A stretch of 64,000 nt of DNA from Tupaia tana (GCA_026018925.1 JAKSZU010000009.1:81249090-81313089), one strand, 5' to 3'; counted from the first letter of the stretch, positions 44,108 through 54,956 are shown. Notes: generated from the sequence alone by a model not told the origin. Numbers and translations: made by a program.

Positions 44108-44374
44108 GTTTTCTATTTTGTGATTTTTTTCTTTAAAAAAAAAAAAAGAAAAGCAATTATAATTTTTTATTTTTTTGTCTTTTTTCTCTCTTTTTGTTGT
44201 TGTTTCTCTCTCTCTTTTTCATTTTCCTTTTTCTTGTCTCTCCACCCAATATCTACTGAATCTGCTGCACCAGCTATCACTACAGAACGGCAATCCGATT
44301 CTAGAACACCTCTGTCTGCTTACTCCTGAACATTGAGGCTTAACTTCAAGAATTTGAAACACGCCATTCATCAG
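44108..44374 (+). other. HAL1 leader
   Basis: T-rich and CT-rich leader with an A run at 44136-44148, between hairpin and ORF1 start. An in-frame extension upstream of the ATG begins with TTG at 44333 and is probably not used. Confidence 0.7.
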
Positions 44375-45376
44375 ATGACAAGAAATCACCGTCGGATCAC
44401 GAGAAATATGGGAAAACGAGAAAATACCTCTCCTCCAATGGAAAAGAGTAACTCTTCTTCATCCACAAGCAGTTCGGTGAAAGTCATGGAAATGTCTGAT
44501 AAGGAATTTAGAGCATTCGTAATGTCGAAGCTAACAGAGATGGAAGAAAAGAGAGATAATGAACTGCTAAAGAGAAAGGAGAAAGAAGTTGCCGAGTTCC
44601 AGGAGATGAGGAAATTCTTGCAAGATCTAAAAGAGGAATTACACACTTTACAAAAGACTCAAACGGAACTGCTAGAGATCAAGTCTATAATACAAGAAGT
44701 CAAAATCTCCCTTGAAAGTATTAAAAGCAGACTAGATCATTCAGAAAATAGAATCTCAGATGTAGAAGAGAAAATGGCTGGCTTAGAAAAGTCCACCACG
44801 AAGACTAAGAAAATGGCTCAAAAATTTGAGAATGATATGCGAGAAGTACTGGATACCATCAAACGTCCAAATATCCGGATAATTGGCATTCCAGAAGGTG
44901 AAGAGACCCATAAGGGCATTGATAATCTATTCCATGAAATCCTGCAAGAAAACTTTCCAAACCTAGAGAGGCATTCGAAGATCCAGTCCCAGGAAATACA
45001 AAGGACCCCAAATAGAATCAACCCAAGAAGATCTTCTCCAAGACACATTATAGCCAGGTTGACCAAAACCGCAGACAAAGACAAGATACTAAGATTGGCA
45101 AGAGAGAAACATCAAGTTATCTACAAAGGACATCCCATCAGGCTAACAGCAGATCTCTCATCGGAAACAATGCGAGCGAGGAGAGAATGGGAAAATATAT
45201 TCAAAGTGTTACGAGAGAAGCAATTTCAGCCAAGAATACTGTACCCAGCAAGATTATCTTTCAGGTGGGAAGAAAAGACAAGAACATTCTCAGATAAACA
45301 AAACCTGAAAGAATTTACCAGCACCAGACCAGATCTCCAAGAAGTTCTCAAGGGTGTGCTGTATCAAGAAAATTAA
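44375..45376 (+). CDS. HAL1 ORF1 protein (L1 ORF1p family), intact
   Basis: 333 codons from ATG 44375 (MTRNHRRITRNMGKRENTSP) to TAA. The family forms trimers that coat the element RNA and act as a nucleic-acid chaperone in cytoplasmic RNPs. Visible domains: basic, S/T-rich N-terminus (1-40); long coiled coil with heptads (about 41-150, MSDKEFRAFVMSKLTEMEEK to LEKSTTKTKKMAQ); RNA-recognition domain from RPNIRIIGIPEGEE (about 164) through SSPRHIIARLTKTADKDKIL; C-terminal domain with YKGHPIRLTADLS and QPRILYPARLSF (about 280-297). Length equals typical L1 ORF1p (human about 338). No stop or frameshift. An alternative start at TTG 44333 would add 14 residues; ATG matches the starts of the two L1 copies and HAL1 copy 2 in this window. 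No ORF2 follows. Confidence 0.9.
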   Translation: MTRNHRRITRNMGKRENTSPPMEKSNSSSSTSSSVKVMEMSDKEFRAFVMSKLTEMEEKRDNELLKRKEKEVAEFQEMRKFLQDLKEELHTLQKTQTELLEIKSIIQEVKISLESIKSRLDHSENRISDVEEKMAGLEKSTTKTKKMAQKFENDMREVLDTIKRPNIRIIGIPEGEETHKGIDNLFHEILQENFPNLERHSKIQSQEIQRTPNRINPRRSSPRHIIARLTKTADKDKILRLAREKHQVIYKGHPIRLTADLSSETMRARREWENIFKVLREKQFQPRILYPARLSFRWEEKTRTFSDKQNLKEFTSTRPDLQEVLKGVLYQEN

Positions 45377-46389
45377 ACACAGACACACGGAAATAAGAGT
45401 CCAAAAACTATGAAAGTAGCCAACTTAATCAGAGGGACAAGTCTGAATTTGAATATTATATCCCAGAATTTAATCAGGAAAATTGAACCAGAACAGAAGA
45501 TAAAAGTACATGAGACTGATAGGTTCATGCACCTTCCATTTGAACAGAATCCTAACTTGTTTCCTGGCTTTAAGCAAAGTTCCTTGGCATTTCTTTGAGT
45601 TAAGTTATAACTGGTTTTCTTAGTAGTAATGAGTGAACTCACCATTGAAAGTAGTTAGATTATGTAGGAAATTGTGTGATCAATGCAACGTGGGTGGGAA
45701 GGGAATGAAGGACAATTGTAGACACCGGAGGTGGTGTGAGAGGAGGGTGGGAAGGGACAGAGGGTCAGAAAGAGGGGTGGAAGTAATTCTAGGAACTAGT
45801 AATGGAAAATTTTTTTGTAATGTTCATGATTGTATCACTATGCAGTGTGTACTGGATGGGAGATTGCATTTTGTATGCTGTGATGAAGCTTAGGGAAGGA
45901 ATGTAAATTGAGTTACAAAAAAAAAAGTTTCAGGAAAAAAATATATATATATTCAATGACTGCAGTAGGATATGTAGCCACAGCTAGGTGCTACTTTATA
46001 GGATGCGTAAAGTAAGACTTGTGTTCATGGAAATGTGGGTATCACCTGTGTTTGCTATGAGGGTATTTGGATTGATTAGGGTCTTTGGCGATTCAATAAA
46101 ATGTGAGGAGAAAACTGTATAGAAAGCAAACATAGATACCAGAGACTGTGGGAGGAGAGTGGGAGATGGCAGAGGGTAAGAGATAGAGAATCTAGGATGG
46201 GGGGAAAAAAGCAAAACATACAGAAGACAAGAAATGGAAGATCATTTGCTGACAATAACATGCTTGTTGATGTGCTTGATTGAGACAATATATAGTGTAA
46301 TTTGGATGGAAAATCTCATTTTGTATGCTGTAATGATGTTCAGAGAATGAATGCAAATAAATAAAAAATAAAAATTAAAAAAAAAAAAA
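45377..46389 (+). other. HAL1 3' UTR with two end modules
   Basis: Immediately after ORF1 stop. Module A ends TTTTGTATGCTGTGATGAAG … AAATTGAGTTAC and A10 (45918-45928). After GTTTCAGG, a TA stretch and a linker, module B ends TTTTGTATGCTGTAATGATG … AAATAAATAAAAAA and A13 (46377-46389). The element therefore carries two successive 3' ends; only the second abuts the target duplication. Confidence 0.85.
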
Positions 46390-46414
46390 GAAAAATAACT
46401 TCATAAATGGGAGA

Positions 46415-46672
46415 ATTTGGGGCCAACCCTGTAGCTAAGTGGTTAAGGTAACTGAATCTTACATGCCCCCCCCCCATGTAAGACCAATCCTGGTCCCAAA
46501 GGCTTGAAAGACATTCTGGGTTCATGTGTGTGTGCGCCTCAAATCCTGACAATGGCAAAATGGAGGAGAAAGGATTGTGCCATGATCATACCTAATTGGG
46601 GAGTACTTTCTCCCTCTCCCTCTTTTTCTCTCCCTGGTGACTGCATGTATCCTCTGACAATTAAAAACAAAA
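46415..46672 (+). mobile_element. SINE-C copy
   Basis: Head TTGGGGCCAACCCTGTAGCT, an unusual C9 run at 46468-46476 flanked by the palindromic TTACATG / CATGTAA, body GCGCCTCAAATCCTGAC. Confidence 0.75.
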
Positions 46673-46673
46673 A

Positions 46674-46905
46674 AAGATAAATGGGTGAATCTTGGGGACC
46701 GACCTTATCTTAAGTGAAATAAGCCAGGCACAGAATGAGAAACATTTCATGTTCTCCCTCATATGTGGAAATGGAAAAAGAAAAAAAAAAAGAGCTTATA
46801 GAGGTAGATGAAGAATGAGTGCTAGAGGCTAGGAGGGATGAGAAGGCATAGAGGGATATTGATTAACAGAAACAAAACTGCAGATAGATGGGAATTATCT
46901 TTAGT
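46674..46905 (+). mobile_element. L1 3' end fragment
   Basis: CTTAAGTGAAATAAGCCAGGCACAGAATGAGAAA … CATGTTCTCCCTCATATGTGG is the conserved ORF2 end/3' UTR of older L1s. Frame not maintained. Confidence 0.7.
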
Positions 46906-47150
46906 GTATTTAAAAAAATTACTGCCAGAGGGCATGTGTGTTTGCCAGAGAAAGAGAAAGATCAGCAGGGTATGGTCATGCCACAATTCTCCCTCCTCTA
47001 TTTCCCCATACTGTCAGGATTTGGGGCACAAATGCACATGTGTCCAGCATGTTTCCCAAGTGCCAGGGCTGGGATTTGAACCACAGTTGTCTATGTGGGA
47101 TTCAGCTCTACATGCACAGTGCTCAACTGTTGTGTTATGGAGATGGCCCT
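46906..47150 (-). mobile_element. SINE-C copy
   Basis: Minus-strand; ATTACTGCCAGAGGGCATG end; head around 47060-47150 decayed. Confidence 0.7.
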
Positions 47151-47197
47151 CCAATATTATAAAATACAATATAAAATACATTATAAAATACAATGGG

Positions 47198-47428
47198 GAG
47201 GGATCAGGTAGTGGTACAGCAGTAAGACAACTGGTCTCACATGAGGAAGGATTTGGGTTCATGTTCTGAGACATTCCTGAGCATGTCAGGTGTGCACACA
47301 TGCCTGTGATTCTGGGCTGGCTGAGACTGTAGGATCATAGGATGAAGACTCTATTGGAGATATCTGTCTCTGTCTCTGTTGCTCTCTCTGTCTCTCTCAT
47401 GAAAGAAGTAAATAGATAATCAAAAACA
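47198..47428 (+). mobile_element. SINE-D copy
   Basis: GATCAGGTAGTGGTACAGCAGTAAGACAACTGG head, ends GAAAGAAGTAAATAGATAATC. Old. Confidence 0.6.
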
Positions 47429-47548
47429 GTGGGAAGGCTATTTGGATGGCAGGGTGGTTAAAGTGGCTGAATCCTGTATTGTCACATACCATATGGATAA
47501 CTGTGCAGTTCAAGTACTGGACCAAATGGCATGAAACACATGGCAGGT

Positions 47549-47805
47549 GTGAGCCAGCCAGATGGGATGGCAGTTAAGGTTGCAGGATTCTGCATGGCCA
47601 ACTGCATGGCTCGAGTACTGGACCTGGGAGCTTGAAAACACACTGGGCATGTGTGCAGGTGTGCCCCAAATCCCGAGGAGAATAGAGAAGGGATTGTGGC
47701 ATGGCCAACTCCCATTAGGGGTTATTTCTCACTTTCTATCTCTATCTCTATGATGAGCACATGTACCTTATAGCAAAAAAAAAAATCTTTAAATAAAGAA
47801 ACAAA
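47549..47805 (+). mobile_element. SINE-A'/C nested copy
   Basis: Head AGCCAGCCAGATGGGATGGC, end ACCTTATAGCAAAAAAAAAAATC; the flanking CATGGCAGGTG / CATGCCAGGTG is its target duplication. Confidence 0.75.
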
Positions 47806-47844
47806 AGCATGCCAGGTGCATGTGCATGTGTGCCCGACATTTTA

Positions 47845-47940
47845 AAAAATAATTTATTTAATTTTATTTATTATTATATCATTTTTTATTTTTGCTACAG
47901 GGCATGTGCACTCATCAGAAGGGGAGATAGAGTGAAGGAA

Positions 47941-47984
<44 letters not shown>

Positions 47985-48075
47985 GGAGAGAGAAAGTGAG
48001 AAAGCAAGCCACCAGGTCTGGGACTTGAACTGTGGTCGGCCAGTGCCTTATCCACCATGTCACCTGCTGGCCCCA
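47845..48075 (-). mobile_element. SINE-B nested copy
   Basis: Minus-strand SINE-B with a 17-unit GA run (47947-47981). Head ends CACCTGCTGGCCCC. Confidence 0.8.
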
Positions 48076-48386
48076 TGCCCCAAAATCTTGAACTGGAGGA
48101 GAAGGGATTGTGGTGTGACTCCCCCCCCCATGGGGAGGAATGCTTTTCACCCCCTTATCTGGTGAGTGCATGTGCCCTCTAATGAATTTTTTTAAAAAGT
48201 GAGAATATAGATAACCACAACTTGTTGTATATCTCAAAGTGACTAAAAGGGAGGAGTTTGAATGTTCCCAATATATGTAATGACAAATAGTTGAGATGAC
48301 AGGTATGCTAATTACTCTGATTTAGTCATAACACACTATTCTACTAAAATATCACATTGTACACCCCACAAATAGGTACAATTATT

Positions 48387-48647
48387 TTTATCTTATTTTA
48401 TATTTTTGTTTTTTGCTATAGGGTTTTTGCTATAGGGTGCGTGCACTTGCCAGAAAGACAGAGAGACAGAAAGTGAGAAATCACCCCCCAGGGGGGATGG
48501 CCACGCCGCAATCCCTTCTTCTTTCGGGATCCTGGGCACACATGCACACGTGCCCAGCATGAGTTTAAGCCACCGGGTCTGGGACTTGAACTGCGGTTGA
48601 CTACATGGGAGTCCTGCAACTTAGCCATTATGCCAACTACTGGTCCC
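48387..48647 (-). mobile_element. SINE-A copy with doubled 3' end
   Basis: Perfect 16-bp duplication AATAGGTACAATTATT at 48371-48386 and 48648-48663. The 3' terminal TTTTTGCTATAGGG motif is present twice (48411 and 48425), a small internal duplication. Part of the body (CTCCATTCTCC) is deleted. Confidence 0.93.
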
Positions 48648-48716
48648 AATAGGTACAATTATTAACAAAAATTTTAAAAGACTAAAAAAAAATCTTTCTA
48701 AAAATAAAAACATGTA

Positions 48717-48986
48717 GGGACCAGCAGTTAGCGTAATGGCTATGTCGCTGAACTCCCATGTAGTTGACTGCAGTTCAAGTTCCGGACCTGGTGGCTTAAA
48801 CCTTATGCCGGATGCGTGTATGTGCATGGCCAAGATCCTGAGAGGAGAATGGAGGAGAAGGGATTGTGGCATGGCCATCCCTCCTGGGGGGTGATTTCTC
48901 GCTTTCTGTCTCTCTGTCTCTCTCTGTCTGTCTGGCGAGTGCATGCGCCCTATGGCAAATACCTATCCCCCCAAAAAAGTAAATAA
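48717..48986 (+). mobile_element. SINE-A copy
   Basis: Perfect 16-bp duplication AAAATAAAAACATGTA at 48701-48716 and 48987-49002. Confidence 0.95.
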
Positions 48987-49119
48987 AAAATAAAAACATG
49001 TATCACTGAGTATTAAAGCAAAAAAAATCCCTTTCTTCATATTGATTATCTGAACATAACAAAATAACACAAGTTGAATAATTTCTTTTGGCACATATTC
49101 ACATATTTCAATCAATTTC

Positions 49120-49360
49120 TTTTCTTTCTTTTCTTTTTTAGATTTTTGCTATAGGGAGAGAGATAGACAGAAAGCGAGAAATCACCCCACAGTGGTGATG
49201 GCCATGCCACAATCCCTTCTCCTCCATTCTTCTCTTAGGATTTTGGGAACTTATGCATATGTGCCCAGCATGAGTTTCAAGCCACTGGGTTTGGGACTCG
49301 AACCGTGGCCAGCCATATCAGAGTCCAGTGATGTAACTATTATGCCATCTGCTGGTTCCT
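49120..49360 (-). mobile_element. SINE-A' copy
   Basis: Minus-strand with a deletion removing the GCGCACTCACC part near the 3' end. Flanked by CAATTTCTT repeats. Confidence 0.8.
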
Positions 49361-49379
49361 CAACCAATTTCTTCCTTTC

Positions 49380-49647
49380 TTTCTTTTTCTCTCTTTTTTT
49401 TTTTTTTTTGAAGAGGTTTTTGCTATAGGGGGTGCACTCTCCAGAAAGACAGAGAGAGACAGAAAGTGAGAAATCAACCCCTGGGGGGATGGCCATGCCA
49501 TAATCCCTTCTCCATTCTCCTCTCGGGATCTTGGGCACGCATGCACACGCACCTGGCGTGAGTTTTAACCACTGGGTCTGGGACTCGAACCGTGGTCGAC
49601 TACATAAAAGTCTAGCGACATATTCATTACTCCAACTGCTGGTCCCC
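49380..49647 (-). mobile_element. SINE-A copy
   Basis: Minus-strand; CCAATTTCTT before and TCAATTTCTT after suggest that this and the preceding SINE landed at the same short target. Confidence 0.88.
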
Positions 49648-49839
49648 ATCAATCAATTTCTTAACTTTACCTGTTTCCAACACTATGTTTGTGGTATTTT
49701 TGTGAAACATGTTTTTTTCCAATATAATCTTATAGTTTTTAATTTCTTCATACAACTGTCTGCAAATGGTTTCACAGTTGTAATTTATGGTTAATAACTT
49801 TGAAATTATAGACATTTTCAATTAATCCTCTTTATATTG

Positions 49840-50106
49840 CAATTTTTTTTTAATTTCCAGAAAGTGTGTGGGCTTGTCAGAGAGAGACAGAAAAACACAG
49901 AAAGAGATGAGAAAGAGCAGATAAAAGCACCTCCAATGGGGTTGGATCACACCAGAATCCCTTCTCCTTCATTTCTCCATCCTGTTGGGATTTTGTGCCT
50001 GCACACATGTGTCTGGCATGTTTTTCAAGCTGCTGAGGCTGGACCCCAACCTGTGGTTGGCCATTTTGGATCTAGTTCCCTTAATCACTAGGCCACAAGG
50101 CCAGCC
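49840..50106 (-). mobile_element. SINE-C copy
   Basis: Minus-strand; TTTTTTTTTAATTTCCAGAAAG end; head CACTAGGCCACAAGGCCAGC on plus. Confidence 0.75.
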
Positions 50107-50204
50107 CAGTCATAATGTTTTACTTGAGGAAATATACTAAATATACTATATATTTTTAGCAGGGGGAAAATCCTGCTAAAGGGAACATATCCTCAATACT
50201 ATTA

Positions 50205-50735
50205 TATTTTATTTTTAGTTGTCAGAGGGTATATGCACTTACCAGGAGAAGAGAAGGACAAAACAACTTCTAATGGGGTGTGGTCATGCCACAGTTCTTT
50301 CTCCTCCATTTCTCCATCTTGTCAGGATTCTAGGCATGCATGCATATACTATCAGTATGTTTATCAAGCTGCCAGCACCAGAATTTGAACTGTGGTCAGT
50401 CACGTGGGATTCAGATCCCTGTGTATTGTGTGTGTGTGTTTTTTTTTTTTTTGGAGAGGTTTTTGCTATACGGCGCGTGCGCTCGCCAGACAGACAGAGA
50501 GAGACATAGAGACAGAAAGCGAGAAATCACCCCCCAAGGGGGATGGTCACGCCGCAATCCCTTCTCCTCCATTCTCCTCTCGGGATCCTGGGCATGCACG
50601 CACATGCGCCCGGCGTGAGTTGTAAGCCACCGGGTCCGGGACGCGAACCGCGGTCGACTACGTGGGAGTCCAGCGACATAGCCATTACGCTAACTGCTGG
50701 TTCCCTGTATTGTGTTTTACCACTACAGTACAGAG
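50205..50735 (-). mobile_element. SINE-C copy split by SINE-A
   Basis: SINE-C minus strand at 50205-50437 and 50706-50735; the head (TACAGTACAGAGCTC) is beyond the insert. Confidence 0.65.
50441..50703 (-). mobile_element. SINE-A copy, GCG B-box subtype
   Basis: Close to consensus (GGACGCGAACCGCGGTCGACTACG). TGTATTGTGTGT / TGTATTGTGTTT flanks. Confidence 0.93.
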
Positions 50736-50756
50736 CTCATCTAATACCATTTTTTT

Positions 50757-50956
50757 TAGAAAAGATTTCTTTATTTATATAATTCCATTTGTTATTATTT
50801 TTTAATTTGACAAGAAGAGACAGAGAGAGAAAGAAAGGGAAAGGGAAAAAGCAAACTGCCAGGTCCAGGACTCATACCACAGTCAGCCATGTGGGAATCC
50901 AGTCAGCCATATGGGAATCCAATGCCTTTAACCACCATGCCACCTGTTGGCCTCCT
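50757..50956 (-). mobile_element. SINE-B copy
   Basis: Minus-strand; TTTTTTAATTTGACAAGAAG tail; the head region carries a tandem CAGTCAGCCATGTGGGAATCC duplication (50880-50920). Confidence 0.8.
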
Positions 50957-51121
50957 AATACCAATTTTAAAATTAGCAATGTATAGATATTTCAGCACAA
51001 ATAATTTCATTGGCTCTGTTATTTTTTATCTTCCATTCAGAATATCTCTTCTGGAAGTATTTACAATTGTGCCAATTTTAGATACTACGAAATTTTAGAA
51101 ATATCTCAGTTTCATTCCATT

Positions 51122-51392
51122 TGAAGCATGAGCACCTTCATTTAGATCAGTCTTCTCCATTCTCCTCTTCCTGTGACTTGACCGAAATGTGCTTCCTTAA
51201 AATTCCTCACTGCTTATAACTGTCCTTCCTGATAACTCACGTTTTTTGACTTTTGTAAACCGCTCTCACATAATTCAAGGTTTGTAGATTTTTTGGTTTG
51301 TGTTTTTTTTTTTTTTAAGAATTATTTTTTTATTATTAAACTTTTTAAATTTATTTACTTATTTTGATTTGACCAAAGAGGGAGGGAGGGAG

Positions 51393-51442
<50 letters not shown>

Positions 51443-51708
51443 TGAGAAAGCAAGCTGCCAGGTCCGGGACTCAAAGCATGGTCAGCCATGTGGGAGTCTA
51501 CTGCACTTAACCACCATGCCACATGCTGGCTCCAGTTTGTGTTCGTTAGCCTTTGTGGGTTTTGCCTTTGTAAACCTTCCTCCCCACTGCTTTGGTACTG
51601 TGAGGTTTTGGAGTGACTCAAGTCCTCTGGCAGTCAGTCAGTTAATAAAGTCTCCTTTTATTTGGCTAAAGCTGGATGTCCTGTTATTTTCTTGCTGATT
51701 TGAATACA
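51122..51708 (+). repeat. ERV 5' LTR (with SINE-B inside)
   Basis: Matches the 3' LTR along its whole length once the SINE (51304-51537) is removed: TGAAGC start, AATAAAGTCTCCTTTTATTTGG region, TACA end. By eye about 85-90 percent identical to the 3' LTR, so the insertion is old. Confidence 0.92.
51304..51537 (-). mobile_element. SINE-B in 5' LTR
   Basis: GTTTGTGTT on both sides (51296 and 51534). GA run of about 20 units at 51396-51438. TTTTGATTTGACCAAAGAGG tail. Confidence 0.9.
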
Positions 51709-51710
51709 TT

Positions 51711-51728
51711 TGGAGGGCACAGTGAGAT
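51711..51728 (+). promoter_or_regulatory. Primer binding site, tRNA-Thr-like
   Basis: TGGAGGGCACAGTGAGAT, two bases after the LTR end. Agrees at about 15 of 18 positions with the complement of the 3' end of mammalian tRNA-Thr. Confidence 0.65.
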
Positions 51729-52635
51729 CATACCTACTGGTGCCTGGATGAGGCATCCATCAAGGGCGGCCTCACCTGACCCGGCTGCCCAGTATCAGTG
51801 GTCGGATGGGGGAATACTAACTGCTCCTTCCAACTATGGAGTCCTAGTAAGAAAACCTCTGGAGTCTCTTATCTTCTTTTCTCCTCTGTTTCTCCTTACT
51901 CTTTCTGATTAAGACCGGTTGTTTGGTGAGTACCAGGCTGGCGTGGGAGGCGTCCCCTGATGAATATTCCAGGGCTGACTGGGTGTAGTTGAAGGAGCCC
52001 CTACTCAGATTCCACCAAGACGTTGCTGGAATTGTAAGCTAGAGGGTATGCCTAACAGCTAGGTGGGATGCCTAGTGGTCTATTACCTCTTGGTCTCCAG
52101 ATGCATATTCCTGGAACTAGATGGGACACTTAGTAGTTTTCTTCCTGGCCTCCAGACATGTATTCCTGGGGCCAGGTTGGATTTTCTCTTATGAGTCCTT
52201 TCTTTCTCTACTGTCACTTTAAGGAATATTTCTTGGGAGGGAATGTCTTGTTAACCTCTTGTATGAATGATGAATGACTATGTGACTGTGTTTGTGGCTC
52301 CACAGCTTCAGCTACAGAGGATGAGTGGGCTCCAACTGATAGTCGCAGTAACCTCATAGGGCTCAGAGTGGTACTGGGACCTGGACGACAATCTTGTTCC
52401 CTGTGGTCCTTGTCCAAGTGGAGGATTTATGTCTGCCTGCCAAAGCTAAGAGGCACTCAATGGTCCCTGTGAGGGGTGTGGCTAGGTGAGCACCTGCTTG
52501 GTCCTCTCTCTGTGGAGGCACCCACCTTTTGTCTTTCAACACTGATGCAGGAAAGGGACACACAGGGAGGTGGGATTTTCTCATATGTCCAAGAGATCTC
52601 TCTGTCCCCAGGCTCTCGGCATTATCTTCTCTCTC

Positions 52636-52814
52636 TCTTTTTTTAAAAGAATTATTTTAACTTTATTCATTTATTTATTTTAATTTGACCAGAGAGGGAC
52701 AGATAGAGAAAGAAAGGGAAAGGGAGAAAGCAAACTGCCAGCTCTGGGAGTCAAACTGCAGTCAGCCATATGGGGGTCCAGCACCTTTAACCACCACACC
52801 ACCTGTTGGCCCTG
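52636..52814 (-). mobile_element. SINE-B in ERV interior
   Basis: Minus-strand; TTTTAATTTGACCAGAGAGG tail and head ending CACCTGTTGGCCC. Confidence 0.85.
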
Positions 52815-53803
52815 GCATTATTTCTTCTTAAGCCATTTCTTCTAGGCATTTGTCCCAGGCACCTTGTTTGTCAACCATCTAACAAGATTCATTTGTAACA
52901 TACTTCTTTTGTCCTTGTAATACTTTTGTTGTTAGAATGTACTGTTATCTTTTGTCATTGCTTATCATTGCAGTCCTAGCCCTTGTCCTAGCAATAGGAC
53001 TAGCTGAAGTTGCCCCTGATGACTGGAGTTATGGCAAAAAAAAAAAGTTTTACTAGTGTTTGTATTTCTTCTGTGGGTAGGATGTTTTATTAATTATGTA
53101 TACACCCTACCCAACAGGGCTGAGGTATCACCAAGACCTTACTTTACCATATCCATTTCTCTTGTCAAAAAAAAAAAAACCTTAGGGATCAATGAGATCA
53201 GTGTTTTTAATGTGTGTTCAGTTGTAAGTTATAATCCTATGCATGTCATAAATTATAAAAAAATAAAGACCAAGAAAGATAATGGGCATGCTTAGAACTT
53301 AAAAACGCACATACAGCCTGTGGTGACCTTATAGTCCTGTTTCCATAGTATCTTAGCAATTCTTCATGACCTTGTAACCCTGATAGCAATCTAGCACCTC
53401 TGTTACTTCATATATGCCTGCATATCTAACAGCCCAGTAAATACCTGCATAATTCTGTAATAGTCTTTTATTCAATCAAAAATATGAAAAGTAAATCTTG
53501 TAACTTTAAAGGTCATATTTGGCTACTGTAATCTGCCATTGCTTTATCTTCAGTTTTAGTGCCAGCAGACTCTGAGTTAACCCTTTTTCACCCCAGGATA
53601 CTCTGGGCATTTCGTTCATGGTTAGTTGCTTTGTTTGATGCCTTTCTAAAAAGTTTTCTTTCAAATGAAGTTACAAACGAGATGGCCTTTCCACAGGCAT
53701 CAGATTTTCCCATCTGGGCAAAGGACAAAAGATAGACATTGGCAAGCCTAAGGTAATCCTTGAAATGACAAACAAAATATGTTCCTTAAAAAATATTAAT
53801 TTC

Positions 53804-54330
53804 GGGACCAGCAGATGGCATGATGGTTACTCCCACATAGTCAACCATGATTTGAGTCCCAGATCCCGCGACTTAAAACTCATGCCAGGTGCGGGACCAT
53901 CAGTTGATGTGATGGCTATGTCGCTGGACTCCCATGTAGTCGACCGCGGTTTGAGTACCGAACCTGGTGGCTTAAACTCACACTGCGCACGTGTGCGTGC
54001 ATGCTCAAGATCCTGAGAGGAGAATGGAGGAGAAGGGATTGCGGCATAGCCAACCCCCTGGGGGGTGATTTCTTGCTTTCTATCTCTCTGTTTCTCTCTC
54101 TCTCTTTCTGGTGAGCACATGCACCCTATAGCAAAAATCTCTCAAAAACAAAACAAAACAAAACAAAACTCATGCCAGGAGTGTGTATCTGCTTGCCCAA
54201 GATCCTGAGAGGAGAATGGAGGAGAAGGAATTGTGGCATGGGCATCCCCCCAGAGGGTGATTTCTAGCTTTCTGTCTCTCTGTGTCTCTGGCGAGTATAT
54301 GTGCCCTATAGCAAAACTCTCTCTTTTTAA
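53804..54330 (+). mobile_element. SINE-A' split by a SINE-A
   Basis: Outer copy at 53804-53889 and 54165-54330; its GACTCC region has a deletion (GGTTACTCCC). The inner copy landed after CATGCCAGG. Confidence 0.9.
53893..54164 (+). mobile_element. SINE-A nested copy
   Basis: Perfect 15-bp duplication AAAACTCATGCCAGG at 53875-53889 and 54165-54179. Tail is (CAAAA)n. Confidence 0.95.
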
Positions 54331-54489
54331 AAATAATAATTTCTATCTAATTGATTTGAGGTAACAATTATTTCCAAAGACAAATTGTTAAGGAATAGGA
54401 ACAAGGTAAAAAGAAACAGTAAATAGGGAAGAGATGTGGAAAGTTGTAAGTATGAAGATGCATTCATGGCAAATAAAAAAAGAGGTTAA

Positions 54490-54750
54490 GGGACCAGCCG
54501 TTGGTGTAATGGCTATGTCGCTGGACTCCCACGTAGCGACCACGGTTCGAGTCCCGGACCCGGTGGCTTAAACTCATGCCGGATGCGTGTGCGTGCGTGC
54601 CCAAGATCCCGAGAGGAGAATGGAGGAGAAGGGATTGTGGCGTGGCCATCCCCCCTGGAGGGTGATTTCTCGCTTTCTGTTTCTCTGTCTCTCTCTGTCT
54701 GTCTGGCGAGCGCATGTGCCCTATAGCAAAAAACCTCTCCGAAAAAAAAA
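54490..54750 (+). mobile_element. SINE-A copy in ERV
   Basis: AAAGAGGTTAA on both sides (54479-54489 and 54751-54761). Near-consensus. Confidence 0.95.
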
Positions 54751-54956
54751 AAAGAGGTTAAAAGGAAAGAGAATATTTCAATATAAAAATAGTTTTGTAT
54801 GGTAAAAATCTTTGTTCTAAAGTAAAATGGCTGGATTATTCCACAATGCAAAAAAAAAAGAGGATAAATAATCAAAGTATAATGCATGTCACAGGTTTGA
54901 GTTATGTTAAAGATGATCAGAGGGAATTGGAAAGAAATATAAAGAAGGTTTTATGA

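Larger units (their letters stand above)
43413..46389 (+). mobile_element. HAL1-type element, complete, ORF1 intact and ORF2 absent
   Basis: Perfect 14-bp duplication GAAAAATAACTTCA at 43399-43412 and 46390-46403 defines a 2977-bp insertion. Order: 2.1 tandem 312-bp monomers, GC hairpin, T-rich leader, intact ORF1, 3' UTR with two similar end modules each followed by an A tract. HAL1 elements are L1 derivatives that keep ORF1 but lost ORF2 and rely on L1 reverse transcriptase. Clean duplications, near-identical monomers and an open ORF1 indicate a recent insertion. Confidence 0.92.
47432..48205 (+). mobile_element. SINE-C copy interrupted twice
   Basis: Pieces at 47432-47548 (head), 47806-47844 (CATGCCAGGTGCATGTGC…) and 48076-48205 (CCCAAAATCTTGAAC … ATGTGCCCTCTAATG) form one plus-strand SINE. 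Two later SINEs occupy the gaps. Confidence 0.7.

Noticed and set aside
44333-44374. 14-residue N-terminal extension of HAL1 ORF1 from TTG
   Set aside because: The ATG at 44375 aligns with ORF1 starts of L1-2 and HAL1 copy 2 (MTRN…), so the extension is probably not translated.
51300-51698. 132-codon open frame over the ERV 5' LTR
   Set aside because: Composed of T-rich SINE tail, GA repeat (E-R run) and LTR; no retroviral protein similarity.
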